Assembly (NCBI GenBank): GCA_025331125.1
Contig: JAOALB010000333.1
Location: forward strand, 1 to 16,732
Origin: Mycogone perniciosa
Taxonomy: Eukaryota > Ascomycota > Sordariomycetes > Hypocreales > Hypocreaceae
Direction: 5' to 3'
DNA: 16,732 nt
Shown here: positions 9,395 to 16,732 of the stretch, piece by piece
Position numbering within the stretch: the first letter of the stretch is position 1
Layout: every line of letters begins with the position of its first letter
Program-made: the position numbers and the translations under genes
The notes under the pieces: generated by a model
What the model was told of the DNA's origin: nothing
Databases searched by the model: none
Seen by the model: only the letters and a program-made list of their open reading frames with translations

Positions 9395-9580
9395 TTTCTT
9401 AACCTAGGCAGGCAGGCCAGGCTTATCGGGGTTTTTTATATAGTATTCTAAAAAGGCAGCGTTTTATCCTTTAAAGTCCTTTATAGGTTACCAGCTTAAT
9501 ATATAATATTTCCAGGCTATATAATAGTATAGGCTATCTTTATTATAGCAGTTAAAGATATTATTAAATTCCTACTTTTC
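9395..9580 (-). pseudogene. pol: C-terminal chromodomain remnant of element B
   Basis: On the minus strand from about 9577 the reading is K-stop-E-F-N-N-I-F-N-C, followed by L-Y-Y-Y-I-A-W-K-Y-Y near 9505-9535. Then come P-I-K-D-F-K-G at about 9470-9490 and N-P-D-K-P-G-L-P-A near 9410-9440. The pattern of W-x-x-x-x-I, L-Y-Y-x-I-x-W-K, then a P-x-x-D-L-K-G turn is a chromodomain. A conserved N-P-x-K-P-G-P-P tail is common in one group of fungal chromoviruses. One core Trp codon survives here and the preservation is better than elsewhere in the element. The domain probably bound methylated histone tails. Confidence 0.8.
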
Positions 9581-10800
9581 TACTACTTTATTTATTTTAT
9601 TATCTCTTTTAAGGATTTATCCCTATATATTTTTATTTTTTTACTTATTAATAGCTTTTTATCCTAGCAGATATATTTATTGGCCTACTTTATTAACTGC
9701 TAGTAGCTTAAAGAGAGAGTTATAAAATATAGGGAAAATGCAGATATAGTTAAAGAGTTTAAGTTAGCAGGCTTAAAGGTATATATTAAAGATTTTATAT
9801 AGGCCTACCTATTTATCGTCTCCTTTTTTTATTAAGCGGTTTATTTTAAGGTATTTAGTCTTTAACTATACTTTTTCGTTAACTGCAAATCAGTATAAAT
9901 CCTCCTTTAATATATTAGCTGTAGCTTTATATTAAGCAATCGATTATACTGTAAGGGCTTTTAATTAATTTAGGATTTATTAGAAATGCTTAGCTATAGT
10001 GTTTACTTTATAGAAACTCTTTTTTTAAGTAATAGATAAGTTTAGCGGGTAAAGGTTTAAAGGCTTAACTTTTAGGTATAGGTGAAAACTGTAATTTGCA
10101 AAGAATAGTAAGGTTTCTATTATTTTAAATATTTAATTATTTTAAGTAAACTCTATAAATAGTAATTAGTTTACTTAATTATCTTAATAAAAACTTATAA
10201 ACTGCCTAAAATACTACTTTACCCCTGCATTTAGCTATTTAATTTAACTATTAGTCTTTAAATAATAGGCTAAAGAATATTTAAAGTAGATTTTAAATTC
10301 TTAAAATAGCTGCTTTTAGAATTTAGATATAAACTAGGTACCCTAGTTTAATATAATTATTTCTAGGGCTTTATATAAAGTATAAATGTATAAAATAAAG
10401 GTATTAGTAAATTTTTTAATATTAAATATATAGGTAGTAATAAAATAGTGTATCTTTATTAAGCGGTATATTATTATAAAAATATTTTTATAAACTAAAC
10501 TTTACTAATTATAATTAAGCAGTAGTATAATATAGTCTATTAAAATATTACTTTAAGCTTAAAATAATATTAGTAATAGTTTTAAAAATCTTAAAGGAGC
10601 AGACTTACTTAACTTTATTTAAAAATATAGGTTATAACCTTTAATAAAAGTATTAATATTAGCTGATATTTATAACTATTAGTATATACAGTTAAAGAGG
10701 TTTAGCGTTTTTACTTATCCTAGGTATCCTTTTAGCCTAGAAAAGTATATTTAGTATATAACTTATATCTTTACTTTATTTATTAATAAAAGGAAAAGTT
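9581..10800 (-). pseudogene. pol: Integrase remnant of element B
   Basis: Read on the minus strand from high to low coordinates. At about 10690-10760 a zinc-domain-like piece ends in T-K-Y-T-F-L. A strand reading L-V-Y-K-N-I-F-I near 10480-10500 stands for the V-V-V-D-R-L-x-K motif. At 10320-10378 the clear core motif reads L-Y-K-A-L-E-I-I-I-L-N-stop-G-T-L-V-Y-I, matching the family L-Y-G-x-P-x-x-I-x-S-D-R-G-x-Q-F; the second catalytic Asp is Asn and the Arg is a stop. Below 10200 it continues with the M-A-K-C-R-G segment and F-L-L-R (about 10180-10230), then leads into the GPY-like tail (N-R-L-I-K-K-G, L-Y-K-I) near 9780-9830 and the chromodomain. Boundaries are approximate. Confidence 0.8.
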
Positions 10801-11099
10801 ATTCCTAGTAATATATTTAATTACTATAGATTTAAAAGTTTTATATAGCTGCCTTTAAATTACTTTAAATACTTTTAGGCTATTATTAAATAGCTAGGTC
10901 TTAAAGCGCCTATATTATAATACTTATTATATTTAATATTTTATAAGCTTTATTGATTATTCTATTAATTAATATCTTTAAGTCTAAAATTAAAGTGCTG
11001 GTTATTACAGTAAAGAGGTTTTTATTATCTATATTTCCTGCAATATTAGTATAGGCATAAGGGTTAAAGCAGCTTTCTGGGAGTAAAGTTCTCTTTTTT

Positions 11100-11560
11100 T
11101 CTTTTAATCGGCTATTATCCTAGTTTAACTTTACTAGGATATATTAAAATCTTTTACTTAATATATTAGGCTTTACTGCTTTTAACCTAAACCAATAAAT
11201 AATCCAGAAATTATACTAAAATAAAGATTTAAACTAGCAGACTTATCTTTAATTTAATACTTTAATAGTTATAAAATATTCTAGGTTTTTATAGTCTATA
11301 ATAATTTTAAATTTATTTTCTATACTTTAAAGCTTAAAGCGCTATTTTTTTAATAATTTAATAATAGCTAGCAGTTCTTTATTATAAATTTTATAATTAT
11401 ATTTAGTAGGTAAATACTTTAATAAAAAAATACTATTAGTTATAGGATACTATTTTTATTATATTAAAAGAGAATACTATTAAATATTTAATTTAAGGCA
11501 TTTATTTCTAGGATTATCTTTTTATTATAGTTAAAGAAGGCAAGGATTAAAGCGGTTATA
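11100..11560 (-). pseudogene. pol: RNase H remnant of element B
   Basis: On the minus strand near 11490-11545 the reading is A-F-F-N-Y-N-K-K-I-I-L-E-I-N-A-L-N. This matches the Gypsy pattern A-F-x-x-x-D/P-x-x-x-I-x-L-E-T-D-A-S, with Asp to Asn and Ser to Leu substitutions explained by single RIP-type changes. It directly follows the RT on the same strand, as expected in Ty3/Gypsy elements. The rest of the domain down to about 11100 is heavily altered and assigned by position. Confidence 0.75.
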
Positions 11561-11699
11561 AATTAGGTTTTAAGGCAGTTAAATGCAGCAGTATAGAGTT
11601 CTGTCTAATTCTATAGTATATCTTTTTTTAAAAGGCTATTTAAAGGTTTATAAATATTAGAGAAGTCTTTAATAAACCGCTAATAGAAATTCGCGAAGC

Positions 11700-12520
11700 C
11701 TAAGAAATATTAAAGTTCGCGGAGGTTTAAAGGTCTCTTTTAACTTATAATCGCAGCTACTTTCTTAAAGTCTATCTTAATACTATTACTTATAATAATT
11801 AAGCCAAGGTATTTTATTTTTATTATCTTAAATTTATATTTTTTAATATTAACTTAAACACTTATATTAATCAATCTATTTATAATTTCCTATATATATT
11901 ATCGATATTCCTTTTATATAGTTAAATAAATTAAAATATTATTAAAGTAGGCTATATAAGTTTTATTAAATAAATTATATAGGGTATAGTTAATATAGTA
12001 TTAAAAAGAGGCTAAGGCATTATAAAGGCTAAAAGGTATAATAAAGGTTTCAAATAGCTTAAACTAGGTTATAAAAGCTATCTTTTATTTATATCCCTCT
12101 ATAATTTTAAGTTTATTAAAGGCAGCTATTATATTTAGTTTAATATAAAATCTAGTATTATATAAAGCATTTAATATTTCCTAAATTAATAGCAATAAAT
12201 AGCGATTTTTTATAGTAATATTATTAAAGCTTTAATAATCCTAATAAATGCAGATACCCCCTTCAAGTTTTACAGTAAAGAGTAAAGGGGCAGTATATCT
12301 TACTTTAAATTCCCTAATAAATCCTTTAACTAGGTTCTCGTCTAGCTATTTTTTTATAACTTAAAGTTCGTTTAGTAATATTAAGTAGTTTTTCTAATAT
12401 AATAGTTCCTTTTTTAATAAAAGTTTAATTTTATAATCTTATAATCTTTTAAAGGGAAGCTTATTTACTAATTATAAAAAAAAGCTAATAATTTTATTTT
12501 ATAGCTAATTAAAAAGTTTC
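11700..12520 (-). pseudogene. pol: Reverse transcriptase (RT) remnant of element B
   Basis: This is the best preserved domain of element B. From 12345 on the minus strand it stays in one frame for over 100 codons. It reads L-D-E-N-L-V-K-G-F-I-R, then T-A-P-L-L-F-T-V-K-L-E-G-G-I near 12255-12300. The V-D-Y-R-x-L-N motif follows with Arg/Val positions lost, then a C-terminal finger F-Y-I-K-L-N-I-I-A-A-F near 12110-12150, and F-E-T-F-I-I-P-F-S-L-Y-N-A-L-A-S-F at about 12003-12054, matching the W-x-V-M-P-F-G-L-x-N-A-P-A-x-F motif. The catalytic box at 11938-11949 reads Y-F-N-N in place of Y-F-D-D, followed by I-L-I-Y. Two catalytic Asp are therefore Asn, and scattered stops replace Gln, Arg or Trp. 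Confidence 0.92.
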
Positions 12521-13540
12521 TTTTAAATATTACTTTTTATTAATTTTAGCTTTACTTTTATAAACTTATTAATATTAAACTTTAATATCCTTTAAAGGTA
12601 CTTTCCGCTATAGCAGTATATAAAGAATTTATAGAAAACTTAAAGGAATAGTGCTTATACTGCTATAAAGCTGCCTTATCTTTATAATATATTTGCAAAA
12701 GTATCTTTATTAAACTTTAATAGTTAATATACTTTATATTCCCGCTTTTATATATTTTCTGCCAAGTCTATTTAAGTTAGTTTTAAATACTAGGCAGATA
12801 GGTCTTTATAAAACTAGATAAATAATATCGCAGCGGATATTTAAATATCTGTTAGGTTAGGTTGCTTATATAGCGCTACTGCTATAGGCTTATTAGGTAT
12901 TAGTATACTTAGCTTAAAGAGTTATATTAAGTTGTATTAGCGTAAATGTTAATAGCTACTAGCTATAAGCATTATTAAGACTAGTATTAAAGGCTTATTT
13001 AATATTATGTATACCTTAATCTCTAATCCTTTATAGTTATTAGGTTAATAAATATAATAGTGATTTTACTTTAGTATTAGTGTAAGGTTAATATATAGGT
13101 CCCTTTTTCCCTGTTAGGGCATTATCTCTTTTAATATACTTTTAATATAGGCTTAAAACCTAACTTTCTTTTTAACCTTTTTTTTTATCCTCTTTAATAT
13201 ATTATTTTATTTTTTACTAATAGTATAAAGTATTAACTTTAAAGGTTCGCCTAAAATATTAATATTATATAGAATAGTTATTAGGCTAGGGATTATTAAT
13301 ATAATATAGGTTTAAAGGCAATAATTTATTAAATAGTATTATAAGTTAAAGGTAACTATTAATATAAATTAGTTAATATTAAGATTATATTACTATAGCT
13401 ATAGTATTTTAAAGATAAAGGGGTTTTAATTTAAAAGATTAATAATAAAAAATATATATAGCTCTCTATATTCCCCTATTCCTATATTTAAGATTATATA
13501 GTTAATAAACTATACTGCTGCTTTACTATTAATTAAAATA
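12521..13540 (-). other. Interior of element B between RT and protease
   Basis: About 1 kb separates the protease active site (13621-13638) from the first recognisable RT motif (about 12345). It should contain the rest of the protease and the linker to RT. I could not identify a specific motif here. Some GC-richer patches survive, for example 12830-12850 and 12920-12990. No other gene is evident on either strand. Confidence 0.45.
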
Positions 13541-13700
13541 AAGCTCTTTAGTTTAAGTAATTGTATTATTAGGATTTAAGACTTTTAGAGAAAATGCTAG
13601 TTTATAAAGCCTTATACTAAGCAGCCACTATTAATAAAGGTTAATATAGTTACTAATAAATATATAAGGAATAATATAATATAGATAAGTAGTAATTTGC
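13541..13700 (-). pseudogene. pol: Aspartic protease (PR) remnant of element B
   Basis: On the minus strand at 13621-13638 the reading is F-I-N-S-G-C, followed by L-V-stop-G-F-I-N. This fits a retropepsin active site of the form F-I/V-D-S-G-C-x-x-x-G-F-I. The catalytic Asp codon reads Asn at 13630-13632. The third position after Asp is Cys (TGC), not the common Ala/Thr of Gypsy proteases, and TGC is not a simple RIP product of GCN, so the ancestral motif was probably D-S-G-C. The hydrophobic residues on both sides support a protease. The flap and other parts are not identified. Confidence 0.7.
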
Positions 13701-15240
13701 TATTTATAGTATTTAAAATTAATAGTCTATTATTAATAATAATCTATTATATTTATAAAGGCATTAGATTTATAGGCTATTTTAATATTCTATTATACTT
13801 TTTAATATAATATTATTAAGAAACTACTCTTTTCCCTGCCTTCCTATATTAAAAGTTATATCTTTATAGGCAAGTAGTTCGCTAAAGGTAACTGATCCTT
13901 TAATAAAGCCAGACTTATTAATATAGTGTAAAAATAGGTTTCTATAGTATAATAGGTTATTTCTTTAGGCTAAAAAGTACTAGTATTACAGGAACTGGGG
14001 AGTAGGAACTTATAATGCCGGTATACCTTTTCCCTGGCTTAAAATATATACCCTGCCTCAAAGCGCTATAGTGCTATTGTCTTAATATATTCTGCGTCTT
14101 AAGAAACTGCTACTATATCCCTATAAGGTTTAAAGTTTTATAGTATTAGCTTTCTGCTTTTCTATACAGTTATTAACTATATATTAGCCGCTATAATAGT
14201 AGTATAGGTTATAAAGTCGTTAATATTTTTTATATTGCAAGGCAAAGGATATAGTATTTAACTATATAGGATTACCTATATTTTTTTACTTTAAAGGGTT
14301 TAGTTTATTTTAAGGTAAAGCTTATTAAAGAGTATAGTTACTGTTTAACTTTTTAAACTTGCAGTTGCCTTTAAGTTTAATATAATAGGCCTACTCTTTA
14401 AGGTTATTATAAACTTTTTAACTAAAAGTTTTTTAAATAAATTAATTATCTTTACTTATAGGCTTATTGCTTTTATTAATAAAGGCAGCGGCTATTTCTT
14501 TAAATACTTTAAAGTAAAAGGCATTAACCTTTTAAATATTAATTTTACTGGCTTAAGCTGCTAGTTTATAGAATTTAGTAATAAAGTTTTAAAATAGCTT
14601 ATTTACTATATAATAGGTATTAAACTTTTAAGTAGCGGATTGCAAAAAGTTAAAAGTTTTATACTATAAGTTTAAGAATTTAATAAAAGTTTTACTACTT
14701 CTTTATTCCTATATTATATAGTTATCCTTTTTTATTATAATATAGTTAAATGCCTTTTATATTAAATTATAAGTATTATTATTTAATTAACTGCTAATAT
14801 AAAGGATATGTTTATAAAAGGTATTAAAGTATTTAGTATTAATTATAATATTGTGCAGTATAGTAAAATGCTAATTTATATACTTTTATTAATAGGTTTT
14901 TATATCTTTATCCTTAATATTAAATTTATCTTTAAGGTTATTAGTTTAATGTTTAAGGATATTATTACTTTTAGCTTTAATAAGTTTATTAATTATATTA
15001 CTTTAGCTTTAGACTTTATATTAAGTAAGCTTTAGGTTTTTAATAATAGTAGTATTTTTAGCCTCTTTTTATTTTAAAGCTATATTAAAGTTATACTTTT
15101 AGTTTTAAAAGTAGTTAAAGATAATGTTAAAGAACTATTTAAGTTTTAGTGCTTAAAGCTATAGGGTTAGGTTATAGTTATTATTATAAGCTTTTAAGAT
15201 AGTATAGATATAAAGCTAGTCGCGAAAGTAATTAGCAAGC
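13701..15240 (-). pseudogene. gag: Gag remnant of element B (domain boundaries unclear)
   Basis: By position between the 5' leader and the protease, this is gag. On the minus strand the piece at about 14770-15040 reads as a chain rich in Lys, Asn, Leu and Ile with few breaks, for example S-L-L-N-I-K-S-K-A-K-V-I. Reversing Glu-to-Lys and Asp-to-Asn bias would make this a charged, helical Gag N-terminal region. A candidate zinc-knuckle area near 14350-14400 reads A-Y-Y-I-K-L-K-G-N-C-K-F, but it does not fit the C-x2-C-x4-H-x4-C spacing, so I do not claim it. There is no start codon I can choose. A 75-codon reading on the opposite strand at 14808-15035 is a by-product. Confidence 0.55.
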
Positions 15241-15538
15241 CTTACTTTCCAATTAGGGTCCCCCTCTATACCTTTTATTCTTATTTTAGTATTTTTAAGT
15301 TAAATGCAGGCTAAAGAATTAGGTATAGGCTAAAAAGCTAGGCTAAAGTATATTTTTTACTGCAGGGATATAGGCTTTTAGGCTTAAGGTTTCGCTATAG
15401 TTAGGGATTAGTAAATTTCCTGTAAAATATAGGGCTTTTTATAGTATTATAACTAGGCTATTAGCGACTTTATTAATTTTTTTCAGGCAGGGTTAAGGGC
15501 TAGTGGTAATAGCGCAGTCGTTATAGGAAGGCATAAAC
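15241..15538 (-). other. 5' leader and primer-binding region of element B
   Basis: This non-coding stretch joins the 5' LTR to gag. The minus strand next to the LTR reads GTTTATGCCTTCC from 15538 down. That is where the tRNA primer-binding site should be, but I recognise no match to a known tRNA 3' end. Either RIP destroyed it or the element used a less common priming mode. GC is higher than average near 15490-15530. Confidence 0.5.
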
Positions 15539-15700
15539 TATTACAGTATATAGAATAGCGGGTTAAAGTGATATCTTTATTATACCTTAAATAAAGCAAA
15601 AAGCTATAAGAATATAGTTTAGAGGTATAGGACTAAGCTATTACATAAGGACGCATGTAATACTAATAAGTTATTAGAGGGCAGGTTTGGTGCCGTGATA
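15539..15700 (-). repeat. 5' LTR of element B
   Basis: This 162-bp copy pairs with 9099-9260 without gaps. It starts TATTACAG and ends CCGTGATA, where the partner has CTGTAACA. All 20 differences from the partner are C/T or G/A, and most have T or A in this copy. Promoter and polyadenylation signals of the element would lie here, but none can be pointed to with confidence after the mutations. Confidence 0.95.
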
Positions 15701-15705
15701 TAATT
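15701..15705. repeat. Target-site duplication of element B, right copy (TAATT)
   Basis: TAATT directly follows the LTR end at 15700 and is identical to 9094-9098. Confidence 0.9.
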
Positions 15706-16684
15706 AAAGGATACTATATTCTTTGCTTTTTACTTTAATATTTTATTAAGCGCTTACTATATAAAAGTAGCTACTTTTTAAGTAAACCCCTTTATAATTA
15801 ATATAGCAATATTATTAATATATTTAAAGCGAGATTATTAATCTTTAAACTAAAAGATTAGGCTAAAGTATAATATTAATATAATAAAAAGAATAAAGGA
15901 CCTTTATAAAGTACTGCATTTAAAGGTAAGGTCTAGTAAATTAATTCTATCCCCTTTATAAATAAAAGCAGTTCTATTACTTATAAAAGACTTTGCCTAT
16001 TTTATAAATTAAATAGGCTAGCCTTATTACCTAAACTATAAAACTAATCTATTCTTTATAATAATATTAAAGGCCTTAAAGATATTAAAGGTAAATAAAG
16101 TTGCAACCTCCCTTTTACTTAAAGTAACTTTAATATTATAAATTAAACAGGCAATTAAGTTTATAGCTACTTTTTTAAAGAGGGCTTTAAAGTACTACTT
16201 TAAAAAGATTTTATATTTAAATATTAAAAAGGATACCCTTTTAGTAAATAGCCTTTTAAAGCCTTTTTTTATATAAAATAATAGTAAAATAGGCCTATAA
16301 GCTTTATAAGTTATATATTTAAGTTTACTAGGCTTAAATATAATAATAACTTTAATATTGTTAAAAAGGAAAGGGTAATATTCTAGCTTAAAGTAACCTT
16401 TAAAGAGGTTTATAATAAACTCTTTAATAGTAGGCTATATATAGTATAAAATGGTAATTAATATACTGTCTGCGCTAGGCGCAGTATTCCTTAATTTAAT
16501 TATAGCCTTTTTTGCCTCCTTTTTAATAATTATTTTATTTTATAGCATTTAAAGGTTTTCTAGTACTTAAGGTTTTTAAAGGTTTTTAATATCTTTTTTA
16601 GCTTTTTTTTACTGCAGTAAATATTCCTTAAAAAAAGCTATTTACTCCCTAAAGTCTAAAATATTTTTATTACTATCTATTAAA

Positions 16685-16696
16685 GGGGGGGGGGGG
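16685..16696. repeat. Homopolymer of 12 G
   Basis: Twelve consecutive G lie within the LINE remnant, in DNA otherwise almost without G runs. On the LINE coding strand it is a run of C. It contains no internal CpA or TpG, the preferred RIP context, so survival is understandable; polymerase slippage may have lengthened it. It is not next to an LTR, so I do not read it as a polypurine tract. Confidence 0.8.
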
Positions 16697-16732
16697 TTTA
16701 AAAACAGACTATAGCCTTACAATATTTAGCCA

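Larger units (their letters stand above)
9099..15700 (-). mobile_element. Element B: complete but RIP-degraded Ty3/Gypsy chromovirus, minus strand
   Basis: This is a 6602-bp LTR retrotransposon with two 162-bp LTRs, TAATT target-site duplications and a polypurine tract beside the 3' LTR (9264-9275). Its interior on the minus strand carries gag, protease, RT, RNase H, integrase and a chromodomain. It sits inside the RT of the LINE. Removing it together with one TAATT restores a continuous LINE reading frame, which confirms both ends. It differs from element A in LTR length and sequence, in its protease motif (D-S-G-C type), in its RT catalytic box (Y-F-D-D type) and in chromodomain sequence, so it belongs to another family. 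All genes are broken by RIP-type stops. Confidence 0.95.
15701..16732 (-). pseudogene. Tad-like LINE: reverse transcriptase remnant (5' part of the split ORF2)
   Basis: This is a non-LTR reverse transcriptase on the minus strand, starting beyond the right edge of the window. Near 16470-16500 it reads R-N-T-A-P-S-A-D-S, fitting the L-x-N-x-A-P-G-x-D-G segment of Tad-type RTs. At about 16275-16320 it reads Y-K-A-Y-R-P-I, the conserved Y-R-P-I-S-L motif. Next come K-K-G-F-K-R-L-F-T-K-R-V near 16235-16275, a piece fitting the family F-G-A-L-x-K-R-S segment near 16190-16220, and F-N-I-F-K-A-F-N near 16065-16095, standing for L-D-V-Q-G-A-F-D. At about 15829-15843 I-N-N-L-A-L replaces the A-D-D-I-A-L catalytic box. 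The last codons before element B read A-L-N-K-I-L-K-stop-K-A-K-N-I-V-S-F-N and continue at 9093. Confidence 0.85.

Noticed and set aside
14350..14400. Zinc knuckle in element B gag
   Set aside because: A Y-Y-I-K-L-K-G-N-C-K-F reading is suggestive, but no frame gives the C-x2-C-x4-H-x4-C spacing even allowing Cys or His to Tyr changes.
14808..15035. Open reading of 75 codons on the plus strand
   Set aside because: It lies antisense to the gag remnant of element B, is made of AT-driven Ile, Leu, Phe and Lys, and has no recognisable domain. The minus strand explains the sequence better.
16681..16700. Polypurine tract of a further LTR element at the 12-G run
   Set aside because: No LTR follows it on the plus strand inside the window, and the surrounding minus-strand reading is LINE RT.
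1..16732. Mitochondrial or plastid DNA, suggested by the very high AT content
   Set aside because: The content is nuclear-type LTR retrotransposons and a LINE, paired LTRs differ by RIP-type transitions, and no mitochondrial gene or tRNA is seen.

Overview
The window is a nest of decayed transposable elements from a filamentous ascomycete (Pezizomycotina-type) nuclear genome. No intact gene, tRNA, rRNA or CRISPR array is supported. The DNA is extremely AT-rich and full of TpA. Coding domains can still be read, but their C and G bases have turned into T and A: catalytic Asp codons read as Asn, zinc-ligand Cys/His codons read as Tyr, and Gln/Arg/Trp codons have become TAA or TAG. The paired LTRs differ almost only by transitions. 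This is the signature of repeat-induced point mutation (RIP). All protein assignments come from reading motifs by eye; no database search was run.

Three elements can be separated. (1) A Tad-like non-LTR retrotransposon (LINE) on the minus strand is the oldest layer. Its reverse transcriptase (RT) occupies 15701-16732, and its RT C-terminus plus RNase H occupy 7760-9098. (2) Element B, a Ty3/Gypsy chromovirus on the minus strand (9099-15700), is inserted into the RT part of the LINE. It has 162-bp LTRs, a perfect TAATT target-site duplication, a polypurine tract, and gag, protease, RT, RNase H, integrase and chromodomain remnants. (3) Element A, a second and different chromovirus on the plus strand (1-7759, left end cut by the window), has LTRs of about 440-464 bp and gag, protease, RT, RNase H, integrase and chromodomain remnants. 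Its right LTR ends exactly where the LINE RNase H reading breaks off, so it too appears to have jumped into the LINE.

Layout: 1-440 left LTR of A; 441-6660 gag-pol of A; 6660-7295 its 3' untranslated part; 7296-7759 right LTR of A; 7760-9098 LINE 3' part; 9099-9260 3' LTR of B; 9261-15538 interior of B, read right to left; 15539-15700 5' LTR of B; 15701-16732 LINE 5' part. None of the elements can encode working protein now. The most informative signals are historical: insertion order, the LINE reading frame restored across the empty site of B, all-transition LTR divergence, and an abrupt change in mutation state inside the left LTR of A near position 180-200, which probably marks the edge of the RIP-affected tract.
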